From positions 1 through 51,296 of the forward strand of contig JASJAZ010000012.1 of NCBI GenBank assembly GCA_030066785.1: 51,296 bases of DNA, written 5' to 3'. Within the stretch, counting starts at the first letter, position 1, and every line of letters starts with the position of its first letter. Origin of the DNA: Desulfobacterales bacterium. GTDB taxonomy: Bacteria; Desulfobacterota; Desulfobacteria; Desulfobacterales; JASJAZ01. The notes beneath the pieces were generated by a model that made no database searches, was not told the origin of the DNA, and saw nothing but the letters and a program-made list of their open reading frames with translations. A program made the translations under genes and the position numbers. Of the stretch, positions 7,211 through 15,370 are shown in pieces.

Positions 7211-7462
7211 TTGTCGGTCATTCAACCAGGGTTGTTTTTGATATTGAAGCGCTTTCCGCATCGAAAAGAGGATTTGCGGCAGTTGTATCGTTCCAGCGAA
7301 TCCTTTAAATCCATTTGCGAAAGTTACCAAAAATGCTCGGAAGCCCTTGAATACTGGGCTAAATCAAGTCTGAAAGAATCACCCGGCCGGCAACGGGAAT
7401 ATTCGGAGCTGCTCAATGAATTGGAATTGGAAATTCTTCAGAGCCTGGAAGAGGGTTTATAA
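7211..7462 (+). CDS. Small helical protein, paralogue 2, heading the rdh operon
   Basis: 83 residues from TTG at 7211; an ATG at 7205 in the same frame would give 85. TTG is preferred because the resulting MSVIQPGLF aligns with MAVIHPSLF of the copy at 21962 and CGGAG lies at a workable distance, whereas it abuts the ATG. It contains KRFPHRKEDLRQLY, SFKSICESYQKCSEALEYW and RQREYSELLNELELEILQSLEEG, all shared with its paralogues. No membrane segment or catalytic motif. It ends 40 bases before the outer-membrane channel gene, so the two are probably cotranscribed. Function unknown; a small partner or regulator of the operon is possible. Confidence 0.65.
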   Translation: MSVIQPGLFLILKRFPHRKEDLRQLYRSSESFKSICESYQKCSEALEYWAKSSLKESPGRQREYSELLNELELEILQSLEEGL

Positions 7463-7502
7463 AACGTTGACAGGGAAACCAAAGCAACATGGAGGCCACA
7501 AG

Positions 7503-8642
7503 ATGAGTATCACAAGCCTGAGCAACCGTTTCTCGACCTCACCGCTTGCAGTTAGCCGTGTTGAAAATAAGACCGCCCGGTTCATTCAGCGGGGGAGTCT
7601 TTCCGGAATCTCAAAACTGATGAGGTCGCACCTGAATGTGAAGCAATCCTGTCGGGTACCGGCAACGGCGCTGACAATTGCCCTTGCCATATTAGGGGTA
7701 GTGGCATATTCAGGACTGTCGTGGGCCGGAGGGGGGCAGGCCTACACCAACGGCTCCGAGGATTTCCGGGTCGGACTGCTGCCGGATCCCAGCGTCTATT
7801 ACATTCATTATACCAACTACTATAATTCGGATAATTTCAAGGATAACGACGGCGATGAAATCGACGAAGCGCCCGAGACCACAACCTTCGCCAATACGCT
7901 CCGGTTCCTGTGGGTCACCGACAAAAAAATCCTCGGCGGCAGCTACGCCACGCACATCTTTGTCCCGATCGTGTATTCGGATATCGACTTCGATGACCCC
8001 GGTGACGATCCGGAATTTCCGAGAGTCCCCAGTGGAAACAGCAAGGACAAATTCGGCCTTGGCAACATCATCTTCACACCCTTTCTACTGGGCTGGCGCG
8101 GGGAGACCTTTCATTACTGGATCAACATCGCCGATATCTTCGTTCCAACAAATAACGGCTACGACAAAAATGATGCCGTGAATCTCGGCAACAATTTCTG
8201 GACCATCGAACCCATTTTCGCGTTCTCCTGGCTGCCCGGCAAGTTCGAGGTCACCTCCAAGTTCATGTACGATATCAATACCAAGAACCACGATCATATT
8301 GTGACCCCCGACGAAGCCAAACAGATCGGACGCCCTGATCTTGTCGGTCAGCAAAGATCGCTCCTGCCGGGGCAGGAATTCCATTTCGACTACGTTCTCG
8401 GGTATCACCCCAACGAGCAATGGGAGCTGGGGGCGGTCGGCTATTTTTACCAGCAAGTGACGGATGATGAGGTCAATGGCGAACAGGTCAACAACCGCCG
8501 GGGCCGGGTGTTTGCCATCGGTCCCGGTGTAAAATACAACTTCAATGACCTGTCTCTGGTCGGCAAAGTGTATTTTGAGACATTGGTAGAGAATAGATAT
8601 AAGGGTGTTCAGTCCTTTTTTAAACTACACTACAGATTCTAG
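7503..8642 (+). CDS. Outer-membrane channel of the Phenol_MetA_deg/SphA-like family
   Basis: 379 residues. A long N-terminal export region ends with ATALTIALAILGVVAYSGLSWAGG (a signal peptide with cleavage near residue 80). The mature part shows alternating aromatic strands and the family ending GPGVKYNF...LVGKVYFETLVENRYKGVQSFFKLHYRF, with a C-terminal Phe as expected for BAM-inserted beta-barrels. Relatives sit in operons for uptake of aromatic or hydrophobic compounds. The ATG at 7503 is chosen for GGAGG 7 bases upstream; a longer frame from 7416 overlaps the previous gene. It lies 14 bases before rdhA, which suggests that it passes the halogenated substrate into the periplasm (inference). 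Confidence 0.8.
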   Translation: MSITSLSNRFSTSPLAVSRVENKTARFIQRGSLSGISKLMRSHLNVKQSCRVPATALTIALAILGVVAYSGLSWAGGGQAYTNGSEDFRVGLLPDPSVYYIHYTNYYNSDNFKDNDGDEIDEAPETTTFANTLRFLWVTDKKILGGSYATHIFVPIVYSDIDFDDPGDDPEFPRVPSGNSKDKFGLGNIIFTPFLLGWRGETFHYWINIADIFVPTNNGYDKNDAVNLGNNFWTIEPIFAFSWLPGKFEVTSKFMYDINTKNHDHIVTPDEAKQIGRPDLVGQQRSLLPGQEFHFDYVLGYHPNEQWELGAVGYFYQQVTDDEVNGEQVNNRRGRVFAIGPGVKYNFNDLSLVGKVYFETLVENRYKGVQSFFKLHYRF

Positions 8643-8656
8643 GAGGAAATAAAACC

Positions 8657-10312
8657 ATGACGACCGAAGAAACACCGGATAAGAAGGGCCCGCAAGATCA
8701 GAGCGAGGCTCCCGAGAACCAGGCCAGCGAGCTCAAAGTCCCACCCACCGGGGGCGAAGAGGATAAGCTGCGCACCGCGCTGCGCTCTTTTTTTAAATTA
8801 TTTGAACGGCAGCCCAGCAGCGGCGGAGGGGACTCCACCGGCGGAGGTGCCCCCAGCGGCGGCGGGGGCCAGGCGGATCTGCTGGACGACCCCTCACGTC
8901 GTACTTTTTTCAAACGGGCGGCCATCGGCGGCGGTATTGCCCTGGCCGGCGGCGGGCTGACTTACGCGGGAGCCAAGGTCGCCATCAGCGGGCGCTCCGT
9001 GGACGATATGGACGAGGCCATCAAGACGGAAGGTACCATAAAGCCAATGGATCAGCGAAACGTGATCCTGACCTTTGCCACCAGCAAGGCGCTCAACGAG
9101 AAGCATCCCGAGCGCAACGAGCAATACAGCAAGCTCCAAAATAAGAAGTTTCACTTCTACGAAGGCGCGTCGCATTTTGAGCACCGGGTGCCGTGGGACA
9201 ACAGCAAGCCGGGCTACACCCAGCTGGATAAAGCCCTGCACCACGCGGCCTGGAACCCGCTCAAATCGGCCGAAACGTGGACCATGGCCCATAGCCAGCC
9301 CAATACGCGCGTACTGGGCTGGGATCAGTCGGACGTGGAGAAGGAGAAATATGAGTTCAAATCGGAGCGGGATGCGGCCTGGGCCATCAAGAGCGCCGCG
9401 CGGGTTTGGGGTGCGGTCCGCTGCGGCATCACCCGGCGCGACAGGCGCTGGGACTACGACCCGCTCTATGACATCGAGAAATCGCGGACCCTGACCTGGG
9501 AGCGGGACTTTCCCTTCGAGCCCAAGACCGTGATCGTGATGGCGATGCCCATGGACTATGACGCTATGGCCACCGCACCGTTCTGGACGGCGGAGGCTGC
9601 GATCGGCCATGGCTATGTCGTTATGGCCCAGATTGCCAATCAAATGGCCAAGTTCCTGCGCGGTCTGGGCTACCAGGCCGTTGGCGCCGGCAACGATCTG
9701 GGCATGAGCGTGGCTTATGGCGTTGCGGCGGGGATTGGCGAAGCCGGGCGCCACTCGCAGTTGATGGTGCCGGGTATCGGCCCCCGCGTCCGCCTTTGCA
9801 AGGTCTACACCGACTTCGAGTTCGTCGAGTACGACAAGCCCCACGACTGGGGCATGGCGAAGTTCTGCCTGAGCTGTGGCGAGTGCGCCAAGGCCTGCCC
9901 TTCCAATGCGTTGCCCAAGGTCGAAGATCCGGGCAGCGGTTGGGGTTATCAACCCCAATACGAGTTCAGTGATGAGCCCGGCTATACCTGGAACAATCAT
10001 ACCGGGGTGCTGAAGTTTCATAGCGACGCCAAGAAGTGCTTTGACTTCTGGCTCGAGAACGACAGCGCGTGCGGCAACTGCGTCACCGCCTGCACCTACA
10101 ACGAGCCTGACTACTGGCACCATTGGCTGAGCATGGCCTCGACCACGGTCGCACCGGGCTTTCTGCACACCCTGATGTCCCATATGCATCCCATGTTCGG
10201 GTACGGCGCCACCGGTGATCCGTCCAAGGTAAAGAAGTTCTGGGAGACCGGCAAAGGCATGCGCGTCAATTCGAGCATGAAGAACAACATCGCCACAGCC
10301 GGCAGAAGCTAA
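8657..10312 (+). CDS. rdhA: Reductive dehalogenase catalytic subunit
   Basis: 551-residue corrinoid/Fe-S enzyme that removes halide from organohalides using quinol- or ferredoxin-derived electrons; exported by Tat. Residues 1-80 are an unusual Gly/Ser-rich hydrophilic leader, then SRRTFFKRAAIGGG (RR at 81-82) and a hydrophobic stretch to about 108. The catalytic domain shows MAMPMDYDAMATAP and GIGEAGRHSQLMVPGIGPRVRL, both typical of RdhA. Two [4Fe-4S] sites are seen: C404-x2-C407-x2-C410-x3-C414P, and C461, C472-x2-C475-x3-C479. AGGAGG lies upstream of the ATG. It is followed by rdhB and rdhC. The halogenated substrate cannot be told from sequence. Confidence 0.93.
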   Translation: MTTEETPDKKGPQDQSEAPENQASELKVPPTGGEEDKLRTALRSFFKLFERQPSSGGGDSTGGGAPSGGGGQADLLDDPSRRTFFKRAAIGGGIALAGGGLTYAGAKVAISGRSVDDMDEAIKTEGTIKPMDQRNVILTFATSKALNEKHPERNEQYSKLQNKKFHFYEGASHFEHRVPWDNSKPGYTQLDKALHHAAWNPLKSAETWTMAHSQPNTRVLGWDQSDVEKEKYEFKSERDAAWAIKSAARVWGAVRCGITRRDRRWDYDPLYDIEKSRTLTWERDFPFEPKTVIVMAMPMDYDAMATAPFWTAEAAIGHGYVVMAQIANQMAKFLRGLGYQAVGAGNDLGMSVAYGVAAGIGEAGRHSQLMVPGIGPRVRLCKVYTDFEFVEYDKPHDWGMAKFCLSCGECAKACPSNALPKVEDPGSGWGYQPQYEFSDEPGYTWNNHTGVLKFHSDAKKCFDFWLENDSACGNCVTACTYNEPDYWHHWLSMASTTVAPGFLHTLMSHMHPMFGYGATGDPSKVKKFWETGKGMRVNSSMKNNIATAGRS

Positions 10313-10323
10313 AGGAGATAACA

Positions 10324-10617
10324 ATGGAAAGTATACAGTGGTTTGTTTTGGGCATTCTGTTCACGCTCTGCGTGCTGGGCTTCTCATATGCATCGATTCG
10401 GGTCAAGGCACCGTGGTATGCCTGGGCCGTGTTAATCGGCGGTGCCTTCCTGGTGATGTTCGGTATCGCCTGGGCCGGCTCTTCGTTCCACGAGGACATA
10501 TACACCTCCGGCGCTTTGGGATTGACACTTTTTACCGGACCGGGGATCGCCGCCATGGTTCTCGCCTGGCGCTACTGGGTGGCGCCGGGCCTGAAAGGAG
10601 CTGACAGTGGCAACTAG
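10324..10617 (+). CDS. rdhB: Reductive dehalogenase membrane anchor
   Basis: 97-residue integral membrane protein with three hydrophobic segments (about residues 5-25, 33-52, 65-85). Size, topology and position directly after rdhA match RdhB, which anchors the catalytic subunit on the periplasmic face. AAAGGAGA precedes the ATG. It overlaps the next gene by 11 bases, so the two are translationally coupled. Sequence conservation in RdhB is low, so the call rests largely on context. Confidence 0.85.
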   Translation: MESIQWFVLGILFTLCVLGFSYASIRVKAPWYAWAVLIGGAFLVMFGIAWAGSSFHEDIYTSGALGLTLFTGPGIAAMVLAWRYWVAPGLKGADSGN

Positions 10618-11845
10618 TGAAGGATTTAAGGCTGTCTGGGAGCGGCTGGCGTTTCCGGTTGGATTCGCGACCCTGGTGATCGCATTTATCATCGGTCAGA
10701 TCGCGGCCAAGCCCGATTACGAGGCACTGCTCCAGGGTCTGCTGGCCGACCACAAGCTCACGCGCGTGGAGGAGGCCGAAGGCGGCCAGATCGTGTTTCG
10801 CGACGAGACCAAGGACAGCTACGTGATCATATCCGAAGCCGAGGGGTACGGCGGACCGTTGATCATCGGGATCAGGGCTGATGCGGAAGGCACGGTTGCT
10901 GAGATCCTCAATCTGCGCAACACTGAGACCCCGGCCTATTTCGAAAAGCTGAAAAAAAATCAATTCTTCCGTCAGTTTGGCAGAAAAAAAGTGTCCGCCG
11001 ATTTTCTGGTGGGCGGGGACATCAATGCCGTGTCGGGGGCGACCATATCCTCCCAGGGCTTCACGACTGCCGTGCGCAATGCCATGCACATTGCCGCCAC
11101 CGAGCATTTCAAGCTGAAGCCCACCTGGAAGCAGCCGGCATGGAACTTCGGCGTGAAAGAGATCGGGCTGATCGCGGTTTTCGCCCTGGCCTTCATCGTG
11201 GCCTTTGCCAAGGGTCAGCCGGCGAAATGGGGCCGGAAGGCAATGCCGTTTGTATCCCTTGTTTTCGTCGGCATCTACACGAACTCGTCGGTGTCGATCG
11301 GGCAATTGTCCGGAATCGTCCTGGGCTACATTCCAGACTTCCGGGAGCATACCCTGTGGTGGATCATGATGATCGGCGTGTTGGGCAGCCTGGTGATTGT
11401 GGGCCGCAATATCTATTGCGGGAATGTCTGCCCTTTCCAGTACGTTGAGCGTGGCCTAAACAAGATCAGCGGCATCAATCTGGCTGTTAAGCCCGGCATA
11501 CAAAAGTCGGCGAAGACGGTTGTCGGCTTGATGACCTGGACCGCGTTGATGTTGATTTTCTTGTCCTCCCACCCCACGCTGGGTTCTTACGAGCCCTTCA
11601 GTATGATGTTCTCGTTAACCGGGGCAGGGGTGCAGTGGTATATCCTGCCGTTGTCGCTGATCGGCTCCTTCTTCGTGTTGAATTTCTGGTGCCGGTTGTT
11701 CTGTCCCGTGGGCCATGTTCTGAACAGCATTGTGCGGGTGCGGCGAAAGGTGCTGCCTAAAAAAGATGCGGCCAAGCCGAGTGCGGACGAAGCGCTGCCG
11801 GCCGAACCGGAAGATAAAGGTGACTTATGGCGAAAAGAGAAATAA
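10607..11845 (+). CDS. rdhC: RdhC/NosR-like membrane flavoprotein with polyferredoxin-type cysteines
   Basis: 412 residues starting at GTG (10607), with AAAGGAG 6 bases upstream. A first membrane segment (15-33) is followed by a periplasmic FMN-binding domain with RNTETPAYF and the flavinylation motif SGATISS (T146). Then come about five membrane helices with two CxxxCP motifs (CGNVCPF and CRLFCPV), as in NosR/RdhC. Such proteins are thought to pass electrons from quinol across the membrane to RdhA, or to assist its maturation. A classical C-terminal 2x[4Fe-4S] ferredoxin domain is absent. The FMN would be attached by an ApbE-type transferase encoded elsewhere. Confidence 0.9.
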   Translation: MATSEGFKAVWERLAFPVGFATLVIAFIIGQIAAKPDYEALLQGLLADHKLTRVEEAEGGQIVFRDETKDSYVIISEAEGYGGPLIIGIRADAEGTVAEILNLRNTETPAYFEKLKKNQFFRQFGRKKVSADFLVGGDINAVSGATISSQGFTTAVRNAMHIAATEHFKLKPTWKQPAWNFGVKEIGLIAVFALAFIVAFAKGQPAKWGRKAMPFVSLVFVGIYTNSSVSIGQLSGIVLGYIPDFREHTLWWIMMIGVLGSLVIVGRNIYCGNVCPFQYVERGLNKISGINLAVKPGIQKSAKTVVGLMTWTALMLIFLSSHPTLGSYEPFSMMFSLTGAGVQWYILPLSLIGSFFVLNFWCRLFCPVGHVLNSIVRVRRKVLPKKDAAKPSADEALPAEPEDKGDLWRKEK

Positions 11846-12015
11846 AACCGTGGCACCACAAAGTGACGACCGCCCTGGCGGTCATCACGCTGCTGTGCGT
11901 GTTTGCCTTTTTCGCGCAGACATTCAGGACCTTTTTTATGACCGAACACGACCCGGTGTTGGTTGCTATCGAGCGTATAAAAGGGAAGGCCCAGGACAAG
12001 CAGGACAATCAGTAA
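11827..12015 (+). CDS. Small single-span membrane protein at the end of the rdh operon
   Basis: 62 residues; basic N-terminus (MAKREIKPWHHK), one membrane helix (about 13-32, TALAVITLLCVFAFFAQTF) and a charged C-terminal tail. It overlaps the 3' end of rdhC by 19 bases, strong evidence that it is translated as part of the operon. No named family recognised. It may stabilise the RdhABC complex, as small subunits do in other respiratory complexes (inference). Confidence 0.65.
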   Translation: MAKREIKPWHHKVTTALAVITLLCVFAFFAQTFRTFFMTEHDPVLVAIERIKGKAQDKQDNQ

Positions 12016-12061
12016 TCCTATTGGTGCAAGTTCTGTTTTAAATTCCGATCCAGGAAGCCGT

Positions 12062-12082
12062 CCCCCCGGTAAAGCCGGGGGG
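12062..12082 (+). terminator. GC-rich hairpin downstream of the rdh operon
   Basis: Perfect 8-base stem CCCCCCGG (12062-12069) / CCGGGGGG (12075-12082) with loop TAAAG, 47 bases after the last rdh-operon gene. There is no T-run after the stem, so termination would be weak or Rho-assisted. Position supports a 3' end function. Confidence 0.45.
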
Positions 12083-12091
12083 CGCCCATTT

Positions 12092-12385
12092 GTGGGCCGG
12101 ATAGGCACTATCGTTGTTCTGGCTGTTTTGATTTTTACGTTAATCGGTAGCGTGCCGACCGTGAAGATAATACAGCACCGGGCGATCTATTCCGGAGACA
12201 GAGACAGTTCTGCTATTGTGCTGGCTGCCAATGACGACGATGGGTTAAAAAAAGCAGGCTCAAAGCGAATCGGCCAAAGAAAACTAAAGACGCCTTCGGT
12301 CCAGTTGGCATGTTCTTCAATTTCCTTCAATCACAGCTGCTCGTTTTTTGCTGATGGTCCTGACCATTGGTTACCCGCATGCTAA
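12092..12385 (+). CDS. Doubtful hypothetical protein
   Basis: An open frame of 97 codons from a GTG. The first 25 residues are hydrophobic (GTIVVLAVLIFTLIGSVPTV) and could be a membrane anchor; the rest has no recognisable feature and ends with an irregular Cys/Ser/His-rich stretch. No Shine-Dalgarno. It may be a decayed or chance frame in the 585-base gap between the rdh operon and the antiporter gene; beyond it the gap holds only promoter module copy 4. Confidence 0.2.
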   Translation: MGRIGTIVVLAVLIFTLIGSVPTVKIIQHRAIYSGDRDSSAIVLAANDDDGLKKAGSKRIGQRKLKTPSVQLACSSISFNHSCSFFADGPDHWLPAC

Positions 12386-12449
12386 CCCGCCGGCGCGGCA
12401 ACGAATTGGTAAACCAATCCACCTCAATTCTTGCAAGGAAACCAAACAT

Positions 12450-12509
12450 CCCTAAAAAACATCTGCTTACATATAAGATTGGTGCACAAGCATCACTTTA
12501 CCTTTTGAA
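12450..12509 (+). promoter_or_regulatory. Conserved promoter/operator module, decayed copy 4
   Basis: CCCTAAA at 12450, TTGGTGCACAAGCATCAC at 12479-12496 and GTGCAC at 12482-12487 match the other copies, and the right flank AAGCATCA is the same as in the copy at 21803. The inverted repeat and the TCCTAA block are degraded. It lies 113 bases upstream of the Na+/H+ antiporter and faces it. It is either a weak site or a relic. Confidence 0.4.
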
Positions 12510-12600
12510 GGCACTGATTACTTTCAAAAGGAAACGATAGTTAAACCGGCTCAATTCTATGAGTGCGCTGTTATTAGTCATCTTGAAAGGAGCGGCTTAA

Positions 12601-14424
12601 ATGAACCACAGATCGAAACGGGGGATTGTGATTCTTTTGTGCTGTATTATTATGGCCATCGCATGGGCGGGGGGTGCAATGGCAAGTGATCCCCATGGGG
12701 TTGCGGAGATTGCCTTTCCCCGCAGTCTGGACAGCTATCACGATGCGGACATAAAAGGTATCGGGGCTATTTTGAAAAACCGCATCAGCCAAGAGCCTTT
12801 CAATCTGGTGGCCACCCTGATTTTCATCCTGGCCATTTTACATACCTTCATGGCCAGCAAGTTTCTGGCCATTGCCCACAAGTGGGAACACGCACACGCA
12901 GAAAAGATCAAAGCCGGCGAGATCGAACCCTATGAAATCCACCTGGGTGCCCGGGTGTTTCATTTCCTAGGCGAGGTCGAGGTGGTCTTTGGCCTCTGGG
13001 CCGTGGTCCTGGCCATTGCCATCGTCGGCTTCCACGACTGGAATACCCTGGTGTATTACGTCAGCCACAAGGTCAATTTCAACGAGGCCATGTTCATCGT
13101 GGTCATCATGACCCTGGCCTCCACCCGCCCGATACTGCAGCTCGCCGAGACCGCTCTGGGTAAGATTGCCGGCCGGCTGGGCGGCACCCTGAGCGCCCAG
13201 TGGTTGACCACCATGACCATCGGCCCGCTGCTGGGATCCTTCATCACTGAACCGGCGGCCATCACTCTATGCGCTTTGTTGCTGGGCCGCAGCCTTTATG
13301 AGCTGGAGCCCAGCGACGGCTTCAAATATGCCACCGTGGGCCTGCTGTTTGTCAATGTCTCCGTGGGCGGCACCCTTACCAATTTTGCAGCCCCACCGGT
13401 GCTCATGGTGGCCGGCCCCTGGGGATGGAGTACGGGGCACATGCTGGCCCATTTCGGCCTGGAAGCCATTTGTGCAATCCTGATTTCCAACACGCTCTAT
13501 TTTTTCCTCTATCGCAAGGAACTTAAGCGGCTAGAGGAAAAATTCACGTTGGTACGCCTCAAGGGCGAGATCCAGAGAAAATACCTGCGGCACCGCGACA
13601 TGAACGCCCGCTTCCGGGAAACACTGGCGGTGGTGGATGAAGACCTCAAACCAGAGGGTCGGGTCCAGAAAGAGATCGAGGCGGTGGAGGCCGAAGTCAA
13701 AGGACGGCTCGAAGAACGCATCATTCCGGAATTGATCAAGGAGGGAGGCGACGAAAAGCTGGTCCGCCAGGCTTTCGATGAACGCTTTCAGGAAATCAAA
13801 CTGCGCGCATTGCGCGAGGACCTGCCGCGCGCACTGCCGCCCGAAGAACGGGGGATGTTCCGTGATCCCGACTGGGACAGGCGCGACGATCCGGTGCCCG
13901 GATGGGTGGTGGTCGTGCATATCTGTTTCCTGGGCTGGACTATTGTCACAGCCCACTATCCGCCGCTGTTCATTGCCGGAATGTTGTTCTTTCTGGGGTT
14001 TGCCATTGTAACCGAACCCTACCAGAACCGTGTCAACCTCAAGCCGGCGCTGCTGGTGGGGTTTTTCCTGGGTGGGCTGGTGTTTCACGGCGGGGTGCAA
14101 GCCTGGTGGATTGCACCGATTCTGGGCAGCCTGTCCGAAATTCCGCTGTTGATAGGCGCCACGGCCCTGACGGCGTTTAACGACAACGCCGCCATCACCT
14201 TTCTGGCCACCCTGGTGCCGGGTTTCACAGACAATCTCAAGCACGCAGTGGTAGCTGGAGCGGTCACCGGCGGGGGGCTGACCATTATTGCCAATGCGCC
14301 TAACCCGGCGGCGGTATCGCTTCTAAAAAAATATTTCACCCACGGTATCGGTGCCGGCGGCATCCTGCGCGGCGCCATCGTACCCACAGTGATCATGATG
14401 CTGATTTTTTTATTGACGAGTTGA
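12601..14424 (+). CDS. Putative Na+/H+ antiporter (Na_H_antiport_3 family)
   Basis: 607-residue inner-membrane protein. A signal-like first helix (IVILLCCIIMAIAWAGGAMA) is followed by a multi-helix half (about 65-300), a charged, coiled-coil-like cytosolic insert (about 300-430; KRLEEKFTLVRLKGEIQRK, EERIIPELIKEGGDEKL) and a second multi-helix half. Motifs such as GGTLTNFAAPPVLMV and TAFNDNAAITFLATLVPGF are like those in ion-transporter superfamily antiporters. GAAAGGAG precedes the ATG. It probably recycles Na+ that Nqr pumps out or sets internal pH. Ion specificity is inferred from the family. Confidence 0.82.
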   Translation: MNHRSKRGIVILLCCIIMAIAWAGGAMASDPHGVAEIAFPRSLDSYHDADIKGIGAILKNRISQEPFNLVATLIFILAILHTFMASKFLAIAHKWEHAHAEKIKAGEIEPYEIHLGARVFHFLGEVEVVFGLWAVVLAIAIVGFHDWNTLVYYVSHKVNFNEAMFIVVIMTLASTRPILQLAETALGKIAGRLGGTLSAQWLTTMTIGPLLGSFITEPAAITLCALLLGRSLYELEPSDGFKYATVGLLFVNVSVGGTLTNFAAPPVLMVAGPWGWSTGHMLAHFGLEAICAILISNTLYFFLYRKELKRLEEKFTLVRLKGEIQRKYLRHRDMNARFRETLAVVDEDLKPEGRVQKEIEAVEAEVKGRLEERIIPELIKEGGDEKLVRQAFDERFQEIKLRALREDLPRALPPEERGMFRDPDWDRRDDPVPGWVVVVHICFLGWTIVTAHYPPLFIAGMLFFLGFAIVTEPYQNRVNLKPALLVGFFLGGLVFHGGVQAWWIAPILGSLSEIPLLIGATALTAFNDNAAITFLATLVPGFTDNLKHAVVAGAVTGGGLTIIANAPNPAAVSLLKKYFTHGIGAGGILRGAIVPTVIMMLIFLLTS

Positions 14425-14703
14425 TCTAGAAACATATAGGTCCTAAATATACCCCTTCGTTGCATAATAACATGGCAAAATGCAGATAATGTCCGGCAAT
14501 TATTACAGATATAATAGCAAAACAATTAAATTGTGGATATTTCCAATGGTGAATTCGAAGGATTGGATCGATATCGCCATGTTGTTTACTCGGATGGAAA
14601 GCCGGAGGACTTTAGATTCTGCGTTGATGAGGGCTCGAAGTAAAGAGCTACGACTTCGCCCTCAGTCGCCTTGACACTGAAGCCCTCCAACTTTTGCATC
14701 GTC
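14425..14703. other. Gap with no supportable gene
   Basis: No terminator hairpin, no RNA signature and no convincing open frame were seen between the antiporter and the promoter module of the ferredoxin. A 64-codon frame at 14480 has no ribosome-binding site and no recognisable features. Confidence 0.5.
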
Positions 14704-14759
14704 AGGGAATATTTTGTTTATCCTAAATTTAGTGCACAAACATCAACTTAGTTTATAAT
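14704..14759 (+). promoter_or_regulatory. Conserved promoter/operator module, copy 5 (ferredoxin)
   Basis: The right half-site GTTTA (14716-14720), 11 bases TCCTAAATTTA, GTGCAC (14732-14737), 16 bases, then a perfect TATAAT (14754-14759), 84 bases before the ferredoxin start. The left half-site TAAAC is degenerate here. This copy shows most clearly that GTGCAC occupies the -35 position relative to a sigma-70 -10 box. Confidence 0.75.
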
Positions 14760-14821
14760 GGTTGCCGGCAAAGTTTAGTGATCATATCGTTTGTACCCTT
14801 TTACCCTAAAGGAGGCTTTCC

Positions 14822-15016
14822 ATGGCCAAACGTGTTGTTATCGACGAAGATGAATGCACTGGTTGTGAGACCTGTGTGGAATTGTGCCCGGATGTTTTCG
14901 AATTCAATGACGACGATGAAGTGGCCGTCGTCATCAAGGCCGAAGGCGGCCCCGAAGACTGTATCGAAGACGCCATCGACAGCTGTCCGGTGGAGTGTAT
15001 TTCCTGGGAAGAATAG
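14822..15016 (+). CDS. Small [4Fe-4S] ferredoxin
   Basis: 64-residue soluble electron carrier. Cluster ligands are CTGCETCVELCP (C-x2-C-x2-x3-C type) near the N-terminus and the distant C in SCPVEC; a further Cys (DC-IEDAI) lies nearby. The single-cluster, acidic type matches Desulfovibrio-like ferredoxins. AAAGGAGG precedes the ATG. Monocistronic, with its own promoter module. It is a likely electron partner of the AOR at 18439, which shares the same type of promoter. Confidence 0.9.
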   Translation: MAKRVVIDEDECTGCETCVELCPDVFEFNDDDEVAVVIKAEGGPEDCIEDAIDSCPVECISWEE

Positions 15017-15280
15017 AGCCCTAAACCCCTAAATAAATGTGTGCCTTTCTGGCGGTGTGCGCCCGTACTGCGGGATTCGGCGCCGATCCAAATACGTTGA
15101 GGTACGCGCGAGCATCTCTCGGAAGGGTGTAGGGTTTTAGCCCAAGATAATATGATACATTTCGAAGCCCGGCGCCGTCAGAATTGCCAAAGAGATGTTC
15201 TTCACAAGGCATTTGCGCGGCCTGCGCCGGAGCCAGAATTTCGACAGCTTGGTGAAGGTGAAAGACTTACAAAAGCCACC
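15017..15280. other. Gap with no supportable gene
   Basis: Between the ferredoxin and the cyd promoter there is no convincing frame or RNA. No clear terminator hairpin with a T-run was found after the ferredoxin. Confidence 0.5.
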
Positions 15281-15310
15281 TTGACAGGAATTTAGTAAGA
15301 ATTGTATAGG
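15281..15310 (+). promoter_or_regulatory. Candidate cydAB promoter
   Basis: Consensus TTGACA at 15281-15286, 18 bases, TATAGG at 15305-15310, about 60 bases before cydA. The conserved GTGCAC module is absent here, so the oxidase appears to be regulated separately from its neighbours. Confidence 0.5.
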
Positions 15311-15370
15311 ACGTTAGTCTAAAAATATATATCTAATCTCCAAACCCTAACCAAATATTGAGAGTTTATC

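Noticed and set aside
8894-10324. A 476-codon open frame on the minus strand inside rdhA
   Set aside because: It is a mirror of the high-GC codon pattern of rdhA; its translation has no recognisable domain, whereas the plus strand gives a full RdhA with both Fe-S motifs.
14480-14674. A 64-codon open frame between the antiporter and the ferredoxin
   Set aside because: No ribosome-binding site, no recognisable sequence pattern and no operon context.
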